Counted from the first letter of the stretch, positions 27,733-38,763 are shown. The stretch is 64,000 nt of DNA from Cognatundibacterium oligocarboniphilum (GCF_013377855.1 NZ_JABXYJ010000001.1:454964-518963), one strand, 5' to 3'. A program made the numbers and translations. Notes: generated by a model from the sequence alone, not told the origin.

Positions 27733-29088
27733 ATGTCATCATTTAGCGAACTCGGTTTGTCCGAGGATATTGTTCGCGCAGTCAGCGAACAGGGTTATAT
27801 CTCCCCCACCCCAATCCAGCAACAGGCAATTCCTGCCGTCATTCGTGGCGGAGATTTATTGGCTGGAGCACAAACCGGAACCGGCAAAACAGCGGGTTTT
27901 ACACTGCCTATCCTGCAGCGTTTAGCCAGCACTACCACATCCAAGGACAAAGTTACCCGACGCGTCATTCGCGTTCTGGTGTTGACGCCTACCAGGGAGC
28001 TGGCGGCACAGGTACAGGAAAATATTGCTTTGTACAGTAAATATCTGCCGCTGAATTCCGGTGTCATATTTGGCGGTGTCGGAATTAATCCGCAGATCAA
28101 ATTATTAAAACATGGCGTGGATATTCTGGTCGCCACTCCAGGACGTTTGCTGGATCATCATCAGCAAGGTACCATTGATTTGCGTCATATTGAAATACTG
28201 GTGCTGGATGAAGCTGACCGTATGCTCGATATGGGTTTCATTCACGACATCAAGAAAATTCTCGCCATTCTGCCGACCAAACGCCAGAATCTGTTATTTT
28301 CCGCAACGTTCTCCGATGACATCAAAGCACTGGCAGATCGCTTATTAAACAATCCTGCGATGATCGAGGTTGCCCGACGCAATTCAACGGTGGAAGTGAT
28401 CGGACAGAAAATTCATCCAGTGGACAGGGACAAAAAACATCCGCTGCTGGCCTACCTGATCAAAACACACCAATGGTCCCAGGTATTGGTATTTACCCGG
28501 ACCAAGCACGGTGCCAATAAGCTGGTAGAGCAATTGGGTAAAGATGGCATTGGCGCCATGGCAATCCATGGGAATAAAAGTCAGTCAGCCCGCACCAAGG
28601 CACTCACTGAATTCAAGGACGGCAGCCTGCCTGTATTGGTCGCCACAGACATTGCGGCACGCGGCATTGACATTGATCAGTTACCGCACGTTGTGAATTA
28701 TGACCTGCCGAATGTACCGGAAGACTATGTCCATCGCATAGGTCGCACTGGCCGTGCGGGCTCCACCGGAGAAGCGGTATCCTTGGTATGTGTTGATGAA
28801 TTTAAATTGCTTGCCGATATTGAAAAATTCATCAAACGCCAGATTCCGAAAGAAATTGTCGATGGATTTATTCCGGATCCAAACGCCAAAGCTCAACCAA
28901 TACAACTCCGCAGTTTTGAAGGACGCCCACCTTCTTCAGGTAAACGTCCGCCACGAGCACAATCCGGAAACAAACCCGCACAACTGGCAGCCAACAAGAC
29001 GCATACTGGAAATCCTCGTCAAGGCACTAATCGGCAGTCCATGAAACCAGCCCTGACTCATCGCTCAGGAAGTCGGGGGCAAGGCTGA
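27733..29088 (+). CDS. rhlE: DEAD-box RNA helicase, RhlE family
   Basis: A 451-residue ATP-dependent RNA helicase. It has the Q motif ([14 protein letters not shown]), Walker A AQTGTGKT (residues 46-53), PTRELAAQV, the DEAD box (159-162), [19 protein letters not shown] and [10 protein letters not shown]. The C-terminal tail after about residue 385 is basic and rich in Gly, Gln, Arg and Pro, typical of RhlE RNA-binding extensions. It remodels structured RNA during ribosome assembly or RNA decay. A terminator follows. Confidence 0.93.
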   Translation: MSSFSELGLSEDIVRAVSEQGYISPTPIQQQAIPAVIRGGDLLAGAQTGTGKTAGFTLPILQRLASTTTSKDKVTRRVIRVLVLTPTRELAAQVQENIALYSKYLPLNSGVIFGGVGINPQIKLLKHGVDILVATPGRLLDHHQQGTIDLRHIEILVLDEADRMLDMGFIHDIKKILAILPTKRQNLLFSATFSDDIKALADRLLNNPAMIEVARRNSTVEVIGQKIHPVDRDKKHPLLAYLIKTHQWSQVLVFTRTKHGANKLVEQLGKDGIGAMAIHGNKSQSARTKALTEFKDGSLPVLVATDIAARGIDIDQLPHVVNYDLPNVPEDYVHRIGRTGRAGSTGEAVSLVCVDEFKLLADIEKFIKRQIPKEIVDGFIPDPNAKAQPIQLRSFEGRPPSSGKRPPRAQSGNKPAQLAANKTHTGNPRQGTNRQSMKPALTHRSGSRGQG

Positions 29089-29140
29089 AGGTGATCGAAC
29101 AAATATTGCGCGACTAGCGATACCCATTGTTTTAATTTAG

Positions 29141-29169
29141 AAAAGCCCTTAAGTCATCAAGGGTTTTTC
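29141..29169 (+). terminator. Rho-independent terminator after rhlE
   Basis: AAAAGCCCTT pairs with AAGGGTTTTT (one G-U pair) around an 8-base loop, ending in a T-run. Confidence 0.75.
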
Positions 29170-29227
29170 TCATTCAAGAAAATTACCGATCAGCCGCTAT
29201 TCCCAGAATTAGAATAGGCTCAATTGA

Positions 29228-29455
29228 TTACCAACTTGCCTTGGACAAAATAATCAGCCATTTTTTCAATACCAACATTTCCAGGTGACCAGCCTGAACA
29301 CCTGTAGAGCAATCCAGAATAGGATTAACTCGATACGCTCGCTGGCGAAAATCTCGGCAGACAAACATTTCTCGACGGCCAAGGCGCACTAAAAAAGACC
29401 TGGGGGAAAACTGAAGACTAAAGCGGGTATCGAAAGATTGTTCAAGGTATGCCAT
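29228..29455 (-). CDS. Small protein of unknown function under a LexA-type operator
   Basis: A 75-residue frame beginning MAYLEQSFDTRFSLQF and ending LKKWLIILSKASW. AGGAGA at 29463-29468 lies seven bases before the ATG, an excellent ribosome binding site, and a strong LexA-like palindrome with an overlapping promoter lies about 65-100 bases upstream, so the frame is probably real. It is basic (many Arg), with two Cys and a short hydrophobic C-terminal segment (MLVLKKWLIIL); there is no signal peptide. I do not recognise the family. By position it could be an SOS-induced checkpoint or DNA-damage accessory protein, but that is inference from the promoter only. Confidence 0.6.
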   Translation of the reverse strand: MAYLEQSFDTRFSLQFSPRSFLVRLGRREMFVCRDFRQRAYRVNPILDCSTGVQAGHLEMLVLKKWLIILSKASW

Positions 29456-29513
29456 TTTAAAATCTCCTAGTCAGGTATCAAGGTACTTCATTTAATATGC
29501 ATTTGATGAGAGT

Positions 29514-29553
29514 ACTTTAACACAAAATACTGTACATACAATCAGTATTTTGT
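29514..29553 (-). promoter_or_regulatory. LexA-type operator overlapping a promoter
   Basis: Two perfect 11-bp arms, ACAAAATACTG (29522-29532) and CAGTATTTTGT (29543-29553), surround the spacer TACATACAAT. The core is CTG-N10-CAG within TACTGT-N8-TCAGTA, one base from the ideal E. coli SOS box. On the minus strand a -35 TTGTAT (29541-29536) and -10 TAAAGT (29519-29514) are 16 bases apart, so a bound repressor would cover the -35. The next gene on that strand is the 75-residue frame starting at 29455. Confidence 0.7.
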
Positions 29554-29591
29554 ACTGTGGCGAATTTCTGACAATTTGAAACGCGTGCACG

Positions 29592-31262
29592 TCAATTATT
29601 GAAAATCGAAACCTCTCCAGATTGCTTTATCAATTGAAAAGCGGAGGCATACTTTTTTTGGTAAAAGTCAGATAAATCATCTGATAAAACAAGTAAAGAT
29701 ATTTTGGAAGTCCTAGTCAATTCAATAAATTCGGCATCATCTATAACAATCTGATTTTGATGTAATTTATTTCCCCAGAATAAATCACTGCTGCGACTAT
29801 CAATAATTTGAACGGTTTTTTTTAAATAAAATGGAAGCGAAGATTGTTGCTCAAAAAAACGATATGTAAATACGTTTCTTTCAGGAAAATCTCTCACCAG
29901 AATTTGAGAAAGCACTTTTGTTGAAATCGAATTGCCTCGAGCAATTACAGTTTCCAATAACAGTGGCAAACATACAGCCGGGATTAATAAGTAGCTGACA
30001 AATCTCGCCCCAGAAGCACGGATTGACATCAGAGATACGATTAATGTCGTTATCAAGAGAATCAATGTCGCATAAAGCGCAAATTTTTTAAGCGGCAATC
30101 CAAGTATTATCCACTCAGGAAGAGTGGTATTCCCCACCAGCCACCATAAAGCAAAGACAGAGACACATGCAATTAAAACTCCAGGTATTGCCAACACCCA
30201 ACGCCGCACAAATTGCATCTCGTCCAATATAAAAGCCATTTGGAGAACTGCAAATGGCATGATAGTCACCAGATAATAATTTGCCTTCGCACTCGACACA
30301 GAAAAAAACAATAACGGCATGAGCCATGCAACAAAGAGAAATAACTGGAATTTCTCATTCAACATTATCTTAAGTCGCCGCACAAGCAACAGAGGTAAGA
30401 AGAAAGACCATGGAAATAAAAACAGAAGTGCCCGTGGCAAGTAATACCACCAAGTCCCGGCATAATAATCGTGCGGTTCCCGCTTACCCAGAAAACGTAA
30501 AATATGTTCGTTGATGAAATAAAACCAGGTAAAAATAGGCTCTGCGATCATGGCTGCAATATGCCATGGGGCAGCAATCAGCAGGAAGAGCAATACAGCT
30601 TTCCAATAAAACCAGGCACGAATCTTTGTAAAAAAATCTCTTACCGAAACTGATCGCAATGCGATATAGGAAAACATAACAATCGCAAACAATATCAACG
30701 CAACAAAGCCTTTCGCCAATAACGCGAATGCCAACATAACCATAGACTGATGATGCGCCCGTCTGTCGTTGTATTCAACAAAAAGGTAACCATTCATCAG
30801 GGCAGCAGCGAGAAAAAAAGTCAGCAACATATCGAACATTAAAGTTCTCGACATGAGCGTCACCCCCAAAGAACTGACGAACATAAGCGCTGCCAGGCGG
30901 CCAGCTTCAAATCGCTGCAAACGTGTGGAAAACCATAAAATCAGACCGACACAGCCAAGTGCAGATAGCGCCGGCACCAGTCTGACAACCCACTCCTGTT
31001 CTCCGAAAATGACGAAGAAAAGTGCTGTCAGCCAATACAGCAAGGGGGGCTTCTCCATGTAGGCAAGACCATTCAGATGGGGGATGGCCCAACCTTTCCA
31101 GTTGGTTGCCAGCAACATTTCTCTCGGAATTTCTGAATAAAGACCTTCATTATTATTCAGAACAGGATACGCACCCAATCGATATCCGACAAAATAGATG
31201 GCGGCGATCCAAACCAGCCACAAAGGAATAGCTGGAAGTTGTGCGATATGTCGTTGTTGCAT
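29592..31262 (-). CDS. ArnT-like (PMT/GT83 family) membrane glycosyltransferase
   Basis: A membrane protein of about 556 residues with 11-13 predicted helices. The first periplasmic loop carries NNEGLYSEIPREMLLATNWK and MEKPPLLYWLTALFF, the conserved catalytic-loop motifs of ArnT and related transferases that use polyprenyl-phosphate sugars; the length also matches ArnT (about 550). ArnT adds Ara4N to lipid A at the periplasmic face. The arnD fragment at the window start suggests the pathway exists, but this gene is about 29 kb away and alone, so another lipid-linked sugar is possible. I chose ATG 31262 over the open frame to 31334; it has no clear ribosome binding site. Confidence 0.8.
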   Translation of the reverse strand: MQQRHIAQLPAIPLWLVWIAAIYFVGYRLGAYPVLNNNEGLYSEIPREMLLATNWKGWAIPHLNGLAYMEKPPLLYWLTALFFVIFGEQEWVVRLVPALSALGCVGLILWFSTRLQRFEAGRLAALMFVSSLGVTLMSRTLMFDMLLTFFLAAALMNGYLFVEYNDRRAHHQSMVMLAFALLAKGFVALILFAIVMFSYIALRSVSVRDFFTKIRAWFYWKAVLLFLLIAAPWHIAAMIAEPIFTWFYFINEHILRFLGKREPHDYYAGTWWYYLPRALLFLFPWSFFLPLLLVRRLKIMLNEKFQLFLFVAWLMPLLFFSVSSAKANYYLVTIMPFAVLQMAFILDEMQFVRRWVLAIPGVLIACVSVFALWWLVGNTTLPEWIILGLPLKKFALYATLILLITTLIVSLMSIRASGARFVSYLLIPAVCLPLLLETVIARGNSISTKVLSQILVRDFPERNVFTYRFFEQQSSLPFYLKKTVQIIDSRSSDLFWGNKLHQNQIVIDDAEFIELTRTSKISLLVLSDDLSDFYQKKYASAFQLIKQSGEVSIFNN

Positions 31263-31290
31263 TTGAGTATTTTTTTGATAAAAACATATA

Positions 31291-31326
31291 AAAAAACGGC
31301 AAGCAATCACTGCTTGCCGTTTTTTT
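31291..31326. terminator. Strong terminator closing the motility operon
   Basis: AAAACGGCAAGCA pairs with TGCTTGCCGTTTT around ATCAC. There are A-runs before and T-runs after, so it works on both strands; the minus strand is relevant, ending the che operon before the ArnT-like gene. Confidence 0.9.
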
Positions 31327-31337
31327 CGGAGCATTAT

Positions 31338-32552
31338 TTAGGCTGCATCAGCAACATTTTTTGCCCAAACCAGCGCTGCCAGATGTGCTGCATTAACATC
31401 TTCAGCTGCAATTTTCAGGGACTCGGCGAGAGAACCGACCAACATACTATTCAACTCACACGCTTCGGACAAGGCAAGATAGGGACCATAAATACCGCCT
31501 CTTGTCAGCAAAGCTTCTGTAACTACATCCGGAAGCTGTATCGTCTCCAGAACCTCTTCCATTGGCAATCCCAACAGACGATCCAGCAGCGAAAACATAC
31601 CAGCGACAAAGAGGTTCTCTGCTTCTGCTTTAGGCATTTGCATTTGCCCCAGCAACTCAGCAAAACGCCCTCTGACAATTGCGGTTTCAAGTAATACCGG
31701 CGAATATCCGCCCGTATTTGCCGACGCCAGTAACACAGTCAGCCAACGGTAAAGCGGACTATATCCCAACATCTGAACCGCATGTTTTAAAGACTGTATT
31801 TCAGTGCGCAAACCGAATCCGGCAGAATTGATATACCGCAGCAACTTATAAGCAAGGGTAGCGTCGCGCTTCACAACCAGCTCAAGCTGCTGGATATCTG
31901 CATTTTTCCTGACCATCTCCATTAATTGCAAGATCGTTGTTTGAGATGGATTCAGACTTTTCTGTGCAGAACCTGGTCGGGGGGTCAAATGCAGTTTTCC
32001 AACAAAGCTTTCCAGCCCCAAAGCAGAGCAGGCATCAAAGTCCTGCCACGTTGCAACATCACGCGCGACCATCCGAATTGACGACTGTTTTAGTGCGCCA
32101 TAGATTTTTGCCTGAGAAGCAAAATTAGATGCATTCAGTTTGACTTCTATATGAGAAACAAAGGTGAAAAAAGAACGCTCTAACGTGCTTACCTCTGCTC
32201 CTCTCAGACAAATACCAAAGCCATCGGCCCGCAATTGCTTGACTGCGTTTAAAACGGACTCATCGGCGAAATATTTCTTATGCAGGATAAGAACAGTATT
32301 TTTTGCTGGAAATAACTTCAGGCTTTCGGAATGCAATAACTCTGGTAATGCCTCCAAAAAAACGAGACTGTTTCCGATTAAAAAACCATCTTCATCATTG
32401 AGATGACCCGCAACAAATTCTAATAAATAGTCTAGATTTTCAGCATCCAGCTTAGATTCAGAATTGGTTTGTTGCCAGGAGAATTGAAAGCCGATTACTT
32501 TTTGCTTAGGATCAAGCAAAGGCTCTCTTAAGATAAAATTATTTTCAATCAT
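31338..32552 (-). CDS. HDOD-domain protein with degenerate EAL domain (YuxH-like)
   Basis: A 404-residue signalling protein. The N-terminal 200 residues have the outline of an EAL phosphodiesterase domain but no EAL motif (the region reads VIGFQFSWQ), so c-di-GMP hydrolysis is unlikely. The C-terminal half is an HDOD domain (LQLMEMVRKNADIQQLELVVKRDATLAYKLLRYINS, split here as LQLMEMVRKNADIQQLELVV and KRDATLAYKLLRYINS). Proteins of this design act as scaffolds in c-di-GMP, motility or type IV pilus signalling. It is the last gene of the che block, 39 bases after cheZ. Confidence 0.85.
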   Translation of the reverse strand: MIENNFILREPLLDPKQKVIGFQFSWQQTNSESKLDAENLDYLLEFVAGHLNDEDGFLIGNSLVFLEALPELLHSESLKLFPAKNTVLILHKKYFADESVLNAVKQLRADGFGICLRGAEVSTLERSFFTFVSHIEVKLNASNFASQAKIYGALKQSSIRMVARDVATWQDFDACSALGLESFVGKLHLTPRPGSAQKSLNPSQTTILQLMEMVRKNADIQQLELVVKRDATLAYKLLRYINSAGFGLRTEIQSLKHAVQMLGYSPLYRWLTVLLASANTGGYSPVLLETAIVRGRFAELLGQMQMPKAEAENLFVAGMFSLLDRLLGLPMEEVLETIQLPDVVTEALLTRGGIYGPYLALSEACELNSMLVGSLAESLKIAAEDVNAAHLAALVWAKNVADAA

Positions 32553-32591
32553 ACGACTTTTTTGTTTATTTGATTGCCGAGATCGAAATAC

Positions 32592-33227
32592 TCAGAAGCC
32601 GAGGCTATCCAACAAATCGTCTACTTGACTTTGATTGGCAACAACATCAGTCTTGCCTTCGGGATTAATCTGAGGCCCATTGAGAAGACCGTCAACAACT
32701 TCCTTTTTGAGATCATTCGGAGAATAATCGATCAGTAACTGAACCAGTTGTTGCTCCAGATTCTGAGCCAGCGATGTCACCTTTTTAATAACCTGTCCGG
32801 TCAAATCCTGAAAATCCTGAGCCATCATTATGTCCATCAGGTGCGACTTGGTTTCCATACTATGATTGCTCACCATCGTCAGATAATTTGAGATGTCATT
32901 CATGACCTGCTTATATTGTTCAATACTGACAGCACCTTGGCTAATCAAGGCAACAGACTCACGAATTTTTTTAGCTTCCGAATCCAGCTTCTCCTGCAAT
33001 GGAATTGCAATATCTGTCGCGTTTAATACTCTTTGCGCAGCTTGCTCAGACATTTTAGCGACATAATCCAAGCGATCTCTGGCATCAGGTATATCTTCCG
33101 CGGCTCGCTCTAACAGCTTATCGAGGCCCAGCCCACGTAGACTATCATGCAACAGACGCGTCATATGTCCAACTCTCGAGATGAGTTCGTCTTGTTGCAT
33201 ATGTTGGTGAATAGATTGATCTGTCAT
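32592..33227 (-). CDS. cheZ: Chemotaxis protein phosphatase CheZ
   Basis: A 211-residue helical protein that dephosphorylates CheY-P. The catalytic motif FQDLTGQVIKKV has Asp141 and Gln145, equivalent to E. coli CheZ D143/Q147. The C-terminal DDLLDSLGF is the CheY-binding peptide. It follows cheY with a 34-base gap. A second CheZ-like protein is encoded near cheA in this same cluster. Confidence 0.94.
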   Translation of the reverse strand: MTDQSIHQHMQQDELISRVGHMTRLLHDSLRGLGLDKLLERAAEDIPDARDRLDYVAKMSEQAAQRVLNATDIAIPLQEKLDSEAKKIRESVALISQGAVSIEQYKQVMNDISNYLTMVSNHSMETKSHLMDIMMAQDFQDLTGQVIKKVTSLAQNLEQQLVQLLIDYSPNDLKKEVVDGLLNGPQINPEGKTDVVANQSQVDDLLDSLGF

Positions 33228-33261
33228 GTGTTCAGTCGGTTATATAATCGACATACAGTTG

Positions 33262-33657
33262 TTATGCGCTTTTACCCAACTTTTCAAAAATTTTGGACAG
33301 TTTTTCGTCCAAAGTTGCTGCTGTAAAAGGCTTGACCACGTATCCGTTTGCACCAGCCTGGGCAGCAGCAATAATATTCTCTTTTTTGGCCTCCGCGGTC
33401 ACCATCAGCACTGGCATTTTTGACAGCTCTGGATCAGCCCTGATGTGTTGCAACATGGTTAAACCATCCATGTTCGGCATATTCCAGTCAGAAATCACAA
33501 AATCAAAATCACCATTTTTTAATTTTGCCAGTCCCATTGCACCATCTTCTGCCTCATCAACATTGGAGTAGCCTAATTCTTTCAACAGATTTCTGACAAT
33601 ACGACGCATCGTGGAAAAATCATCAACAACTAAAAATTTAAGATTCTGATCGGCCAT
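33262..33657 (-). CDS. cheY: Chemotaxis response regulator CheY
   Basis: A 131-residue single receiver domain. The acidic pocket [10 protein letters not shown], phospho-acceptor Asp57 in [11 protein letters not shown], Thr87 and Lys109 (VKPFTAATL) are all present, and the sequence is close to enterobacterial CheY. Phosphorylated by CheA, it binds the flagellar switch to change rotation. It pairs with cheZ directly downstream. A 96-base gap separates it from cheB. Confidence 0.95.
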   Translation of the reverse strand: MADQNLKFLVVDDFSTMRRIVRNLLKELGYSNVDEAEDGAMGLAKLKNGDFDFVISDWNMPNMDGLTMLQHIRADPELSKMPVLMVTAEAKKENIIAAAQAGANGYVVKPFTAATLDEKLSKIFEKLGKSA

Positions 33658-33753
33658 AAATCACTCCATTATTTCTTCAAATACAGTTGTTAATATTATC
33701 GGTCAAATTAAGAACAAAGGGGACTAAAATTGCAATAAAGCACGATTTGGTAA

Positions 33754-34830
33754 TCAAACCCTCAATGCCCTGCTGCCATGTGTTGTCAAATAATGCAACA
33801 CTTTTGCCGGCAGTTCATTGAGTGGTGCAACTTCATGGGTCGCACCAATGGCAATAGCTTCCCTAGGCATTCCAAATACTACACAACTTGCTTCATCTTG
33901 CGCAAAATTATAAGCACCGGCATTCTTCATTTCCAGCATTCCCGCAGCGCCATCCTTCCCCATTCCAGTCAATATAACGCCAACTGCATTTTTACCTGCA
34001 TTATTTGCGGCTGAACGGAATAACACGTCAACCGAAGGTCTGTGGCGATTAACAGGTTCACCCGCATCAAGCTGGGTTACATAATTAGCACCACTTCGGG
34101 CCAGCAATAAATGAGAATGCCCCGGAGCAATGTAAGCATGGCCGGGTAATACCCGCTCACCACCCACTGCTTCGGAAACAGAGATTTTGCACAATCCGTC
34201 CAGACGTTTTGCAAATGACCGGGTAAATCCTTCCGGCATGTGTTGAGTAATCAAAATACCTGGACAGTCCGATGGCATCTGAGCCAGGAAATTTTTAATT
34301 GCCTCTGTTCCACCGGTAGATGCACCGATAATAATCAGTTTCTCACTACTGGTTAAAGGATTCCGCACAAGAGGCAATATTTCTGCTGATATTTTATTAT
34401 GTTCCGCAGATGCGATATGGCGCGGCCGAATTTTGGCTTTCGATGCAATTCTGATTTTGTCTGCAATCAAATCAGAATACTCCAGCATTCCACTCTGAAT
34501 AGACAATTTCGGTTTAGCTACAAAATCAACCGCACCAAGTTCGAGTGCACGCATCGTGATTTCAGAACCACGTTCCGTTAACGAGGAAACCATGATGACC
34601 GGCATAGGCCGCAACCGCATTAAGCGCTCCAGAAAGTCCAGACCATCCATTTTCGGCATCTCTACATCCAGTGTTAACACATCAGGATTGAGTTGCTTAA
34701 TCATTTCTCTGGCAACAAGCGGGTCAGGTGCGACGCCAACCACCTCCATATCAGGTTGGCTACCGATAATTTCACTCATCACACTGCGTATCAACGCAGA
34801 ATCATCTACCACTAAAACTTTAATTTTCAT
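33754..34830 (-). CDS. cheB: Chemotaxis protein-glutamate methylesterase CheB
   Basis: A 358-residue protein. The receiver domain (residues 1-120) has Asp55 in [12 protein letters not shown]. The methylesterase domain (about 160-350) has the catalytic triad Ser171 (GASTGG), His197 (TQHMPEG) and Asp293 (GMGKDG). It demethylates and deamidates chemoreceptors, opposing CheR, when phosphorylated by CheA. Its neighbours cheD and cheR complete the adaptation module. Confidence 0.95.
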   Translation of the reverse strand: MKIKVLVVDDSALIRSVMSEIIGSQPDMEVVGVAPDPLVAREMIKQLNPDVLTLDVEMPKMDGLDFLERLMRLRPMPVIMVSSLTERGSEITMRALELGAVDFVAKPKLSIQSGMLEYSDLIADKIRIASKAKIRPRHIASAEHNKISAEILPLVRNPLTSSEKLIIIGASTGGTEAIKNFLAQMPSDCPGILITQHMPEGFTRSFAKRLDGLCKISVSEAVGGERVLPGHAYIAPGHSHLLLARSGANYVTQLDAGEPVNRHRPSVDVLFRSAANNAGKNAVGVILTGMGKDGAAGMLEMKNAGAYNFAQDEASCVVFGMPREAIAIGATHEVAPLNELPAKVLHYLTTHGSRALRV

Positions 34831-34876
34831 TCAAAAACCTCATATCCATCAATCTTAGATCCATGCCTCGCACGTC

Positions 34877-35485
34877 TCAGAACAGATCGACCTCTCCACC
34901 CACTGATGTTGTTTTTAAACGACTTGCATAATCCTGCTCACGTTTTCTCAATGTATCGTTATGTTCGACTTTGAGTTTTTTCACCAACACTTTTCCTGTT
35001 TTAGGAAAAAAGTAAACTTTTCTTGGATAAATATCATTGAGGTCTTCCGCAATGACCCGCATGCGTTCTGCCTTTAAATAATCAAGAACAAATTTTGCGT
35101 TTCTTTCACCAACATTGATCGCAGTAAATCCTCTGAGCACATTCCCACCACCAAAAACCTTTGCCTCCAGATTTTCCCTTTTCGCACCGGCCTTGAGCAA
35201 CTCATTAATCAGTACTTCCATGGCGTACGTGCCATATCGCATGGATGCTGACACAGGATTATCCGCATCTCCCCCTGTATCAGGCAGCATGAAATGATTC
35301 ATTCCTCCAACACCGGAAACCCTGTCCCGAATGCATGCGGACACACAAGAACCAAGTACCGTGACAATCAGCATGTCTTTATTAGTGAAATAAAACTCGC
35401 CGGGCAAAATTTTTGCGGCATCACAATCAAACATTCGGTCAAAATAGACGTTGGTTGCAAAATGCTCTTCACTTAATTGACTCAT
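34877..35485 (-). CDS. cheD: Chemoreceptor glutamine deamidase CheD
   Basis: A 202-residue protein with catalytic Cys47 in [11 protein letters not shown] and His64 in GGMNHFMLP, followed by FGGGNVLRG. CheD deamidates receptor Gln residues. Its start overlaps the cheR stop (ATGA), indicating coupled translation. Confidence 0.94.
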   Translation of the reverse strand: MSQLSEEHFATNVYFDRMFDCDAAKILPGEFYFTNKDMLIVTVLGSCVSACIRDRVSGVGGMNHFMLPDTGGDADNPVSASMRYGTYAMEVLINELLKAGAKRENLEAKVFGGGNVLRGFTAINVGERNAKFVLDYLKAERMRVIAEDLNDIYPRKVYFFPKTGKVLVKKLKVEHNDTLRKREQDYASRLKTTSVGGEVDLF

Positions 35486-36384
35486 AAGCCACCTTTGTGC
35501 AGATGATTCGTCATGCCTTTGTGCCTGGCAGCATTATTTTGCGACAATTCATAAACTGTCTTTCCCTTTAGCTTAAAATCGTCTGTTACATACAAGAAAT
35601 TTTCCGAATGCCCGGCAAACAATAAGGCATCATGTTTCATCAAAGGGACAAATTTTTTCAGTATTTTGCCTTGCGTCGGCTTATCAAAATAAATCATCAC
35701 ATTACGGCAAAATATGGCATCAAACTCACCGGATAGTGGCCAATTATTAGCCAATAAATTCAACTGTTTAAATGTGATCAGATCGCGCAATTCCTGTCTG
35801 ATCCGGACCAGCCCCTCTTGATTCCCTTTACCTTTAAGAAAAAACTTTTTAACCCGTTCCGGAGATAGTTTTTCAATTCGCTCAATGTTATAAATTCCTT
35901 TTGATGCGGTATTCAGGACATTCGTATCAATATCGGTAGCAATAATATGTACAGGTGGCCTTAGCGTCCCAAATACTTCACAAAGTGTCATCGCAATTGA
36001 GTAGGGCTCTTCACCTGTCGAACTGGCTGAACACCATACCTGAATTGGCGGCTGGCATTTTCTGGCATGCTCAGCAAGAATCGGAAAATGATGCTCTTCC
36101 CTGAAAAACGAAGTCAGGTTGGTAGTCAAAGCATTTGTAAACGCCTCCCACTCATCGCTATCCTGCTCTTTTTCCAGAGTATTCAGATAATCTGAAAATG
36201 AATTAATTCCCGTTGCACGTAAACGCCGTGCCAACCGGCTGTAAACCATTTCTTGCTTGCTGTCAGCCAGAGATATACCGGCACGTTGGTATATCATGCT
36301 TCTGACCCGATCGAAATCTTGTGAGTTAAATTCAAATTCTTTCGACGTTTCCGATTTATCGCTTGAACCAGGTTGCCTCATCAA
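35482..36384 (-). CDS. cheR: Chemotaxis protein methyltransferase CheR
   Basis: A 300-residue S-adenosylmethionine-dependent enzyme that methylates receptor glutamates. The N-terminal helical domain (about 20-95) is followed by the methyltransferase domain with [28 protein letters not shown] and [14 protein letters not shown]. The adjacent receptor ends in SWEEF, a match to the xWxxF pentapeptide that tethers CheR. Confidence 0.95.
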   Translation of the reverse strand: MMRQPGSSDKSETSKEFEFNSQDFDRVRSMIYQRAGISLADSKQEMVYSRLARRLRATGINSFSDYLNTLEKEQDSDEWEAFTNALTTNLTSFFREEHHFPILAEHARKCQPPIQVWCSASSTGEEPYSIAMTLCEVFGTLRPPVHIIATDIDTNVLNTASKGIYNIERIEKLSPERVKKFFLKGKGNQEGLVRIRQELRDLITFKQLNLLANNWPLSGEFDAIFCRNVMIYFDKPTQGKILKKFVPLMKHDALLFAGHSENFLYVTDDFKLKGKTVYELSQNNAARHKGMTNHLHKGGL

Positions 36385-36429
36385 GATGTCCAGGTTAGGT
36401 TGACCGTACTTTATAAGAGCGTCAGGATT

Positions 36430-38154
36430 TTAAAATTCCTCCCAGGAGTCGTCAGTCTCAGCAGATGCAACAGATTGTTTGTTTGCAATTTTCGGAGTTT
36501 GCTTTTTATCTGAAGCAGCTGTTTTTGGAGCAATTGAAGTCACCTTTTCAATTCTGAGAACGTTTTTCGGCTTTTCGAATCTTTGCTGATCCAGACCAGT
36601 TGAAAACTGCTGACTCAGTTTGAAAACGCTAACTGCCTCCGCAAGGACAATTGATTGCTCCTCCATGCTTTCCGCTGCTGCCGCAGCTTGCTCAACTAAA
36701 GCTGCGTTTTGCTGAGTCATCTCATCCATCTGATTAATCGCCTGATTCACCTGCTCAATACCTGCACTTTGCTCTTGGCTTGCGGCTGTAATTTCACTCA
36801 TAATGTCTGCGACATGCTGAACACTGGTAACAATTTCATCCATTGTTTTGCCAGCTTCGTCGACTAGTTTGCTACCCTGATCAACTTTGTCAACTGAATC
36901 ACCAATCAATGATTTGATTTCTTTCGCTGCGCTGGCGCTACGTTGTGCCAGATTTCGCACTTCGGCAGCCACCACGGCAAAACCACGTCCCTGCTCTCCA
37001 GCACGCGCGGCCTCAACTGCCGCATTCAAAGCCAAAATATTGGTCTGAAATGCAATACCGTCAATCACGCCAATGATATCCACGATTTTCCGGGAGCTTT
37101 CCTTAATCGATCCCATAGTTTCAACAACCTGCCCCACCACAGCACCGCCCTTCACCGCAACATTGGTTGCAGAAACAACCAGTTGATTAGCCTGACGTGC
37201 ATTATCAGCATTTTGCCGGACAGTCCCAGTTAACTCTTCGATAGAACTCGCAGTTTCCTCCAGGGAACTTGCCTGTGACTCCGTCCTTCTCGACAAATCA
37301 GCATTGCCGGAAGCGATCTCCTGAGCCGCAACTGTGATAGTCTCGGTGCCTTCCCTGACTCGTCCCACCGTGGCAGCCAGATTGCTATTCATATTCTTCA
37401 AGGCGGACAAAAGCGAAGTAACCTCATCGTTACCACTAACTACAATATCACTGCGCAAATCACCGCTAGCAACTGATTCAGCCACCCCCAGTGCCTCAGA
37501 CAATGGTCTGGTAATGCTATTGGTGAGCAGCCATGCAAATAATGCTGCAATGGCAACCGCTAAAGTCAATATGCCGTACAAAATATAAGAAAGCCGCTTT
37601 CCTGCCGCCGCCGCCGCATCAAAAATATTCTTGGAAGTGAGCGTCTGCAAATCAACCAGTTTATTAATCTCAGAAATCTGCTTTTTGTTGATTGGCTCAA
37701 GGACGGTGGAGATGATTTTAACGGCGCCTTCTCCGTTAAACGCCAGCGCCTGCCCTACAGCATCTTTAAACGGCTGCTCCATGTCCTTATCAAGTTTCGC
37801 AATTTCTGCGAGAACCTTTTTTTCATCCTCGGTCAATCCTAAAGCGATCAACTTATTTTTAGAATCCTCATAAAGCTGCCGTTGCGATTTAACTTTACCT
37901 TCCTCTTTCTGCATCTCGCTCACATCGGATTGAATGCCAATATTGCGCATTGAAATGCCACCTTCATAAAGAGAGCTTTTCATTGTGTTCGCTAAGATCT
38001 GCTTTTGATTTGCCAACCCGGAATTATCAGCTAACTCTTTGCGGGCGCCGGCACTCAGGCTATTTACCAATAACAAAACAATGACTAGACCAAGCAGGAT
38101 TAAAGCAAATCCAATAGCTAAACGGGTTCCGATTTTAAAATTACGCAAATTCAT
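36430..38154 (-). CDS. Methyl-accepting chemotaxis protein
   Basis: A 574-residue chemoreceptor: first membrane helix (about residues 10-32), a periplasmic four-helix ligand domain (about 33-187), a second helix (about 188-212), HAMP, and a long cytoplasmic signalling domain with the conserved hairpin tip ([20 protein letters not shown]). The C-terminus DDSWEEF is a CheR-docking pentapeptide at the end of a flexible linker. It is the only receptor in this operon. Its ligand is unknown. Confidence 0.93.
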   Translation of the reverse strand: MNLRNFKIGTRLAIGFALILLGLVIVLLLVNSLSAGARKELADNSGLANQKQILANTMKSSLYEGGISMRNIGIQSDVSEMQKEEGKVKSQRQLYEDSKNKLIALGLTEDEKKVLAEIAKLDKDMEQPFKDAVGQALAFNGEGAVKIISTVLEPINKKQISEINKLVDLQTLTSKNIFDAAAAAGKRLSYILYGILTLAVAIAALFAWLLTNSITRPLSEALGVAESVASGDLRSDIVVSGNDEVTSLLSALKNMNSNLAATVGRVREGTETITVAAQEIASGNADLSRRTESQASSLEETASSIEELTGTVRQNADNARQANQLVVSATNVAVKGGAVVGQVVETMGSIKESSRKIVDIIGVIDGIAFQTNILALNAAVEAARAGEQGRGFAVVAAEVRNLAQRSASAAKEIKSLIGDSVDKVDQGSKLVDEAGKTMDEIVTSVQHVADIMSEITAASQEQSAGIEQVNQAINQMDEMTQQNAALVEQAAAAAESMEEQSIVLAEAVSVFKLSQQFSTGLDQQRFEKPKNVLRIEKVTSIAPKTAASDKKQTPKIANKQSVASAETDDSWEEF

Positions 38155-38217
38155 AGATATATCTCCTCACTACAGTGAATCATTACCTTTTTATTATGAT
38201 AATTTCTGGTAATTCAT

Positions 38218-38733
38218 TTAAGCTAACTCATCCACCAATCCCATTTCCGGGCTGGACATCAGTTTGTCAATATCAACCAAAATCAGCATCCTGTCCTCTA
38301 AAGTTCCTAAACCAATCAAAAAATCTGTGCTGAATGTTGTTCCCATCTCTGGAGCAGGGCGTACCTGATCAGGAGTCAATGTCGTGACATCGGAAACGCT
38401 ATCAACCACCATACCAACGATTCTTCCTTCAATGTTGAGAATAATCACAACGGTGAACTGATCGTAGGTAGGTGTTCCCAGATTAAACTTGATACGCATA
38501 TCAACGACGGGAACAATAATACCCCGCAGATTAATGACTCCTTTTAGGAAATCAGGCGCATTGGCGATTCTGGTCACCGCTTCATAACCACGAATTTCCT
38601 GTACTTTCAGGATATCAATTCCATATTCTTCATTGCCAAGCGTAAAAGCAAGAAACTCATGCCCGGCAATATCTGCGTTCCCATTTTCTATATTGGAAGT
38701 CTGATCATTCAATGATTGGAGTAGTTGTGCCAT
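38218..38733 (-). CDS. cheW: Chemotaxis coupling protein CheW
   Basis: A 171-residue protein of SH3-like folds ([45 protein letters not shown]) that couples receptors to CheA. It lies between cheA and the receptor gene. Confidence 0.95.
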   Translation of the reverse strand: MAQLLQSLNDQTSNIENGNADIAGHEFLAFTLGNEEYGIDILKVQEIRGYEAVTRIANAPDFLKGVINLRGIIVPVVDMRIKFNLGTPTYDQFTVVIILNIEGRIVGMVVDSVSDVTTLTPDQVRPAPEMGTTFSTDFLIGLGTLEDRMLILVDIDKLMSSPEMGLVDELA

Positions 38734-38763
38734 ATATGATCCTTAATATCTATTTTTAACGAA

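Noticed and set aside
31239-31694. 151-residue plus-strand frame over the end of the HDOD gene
   Set aside because: Antisense to the HDOD domain and crosses the strong terminator.
33696-33703. ACCGATAA on the minus strand upstream of cheY, resembling a sigma-28 -10 element
   Set aside because: No matching -35 (TAAAGTTT-like) at the right distance, so a flagellar sigma promoter is not supported.
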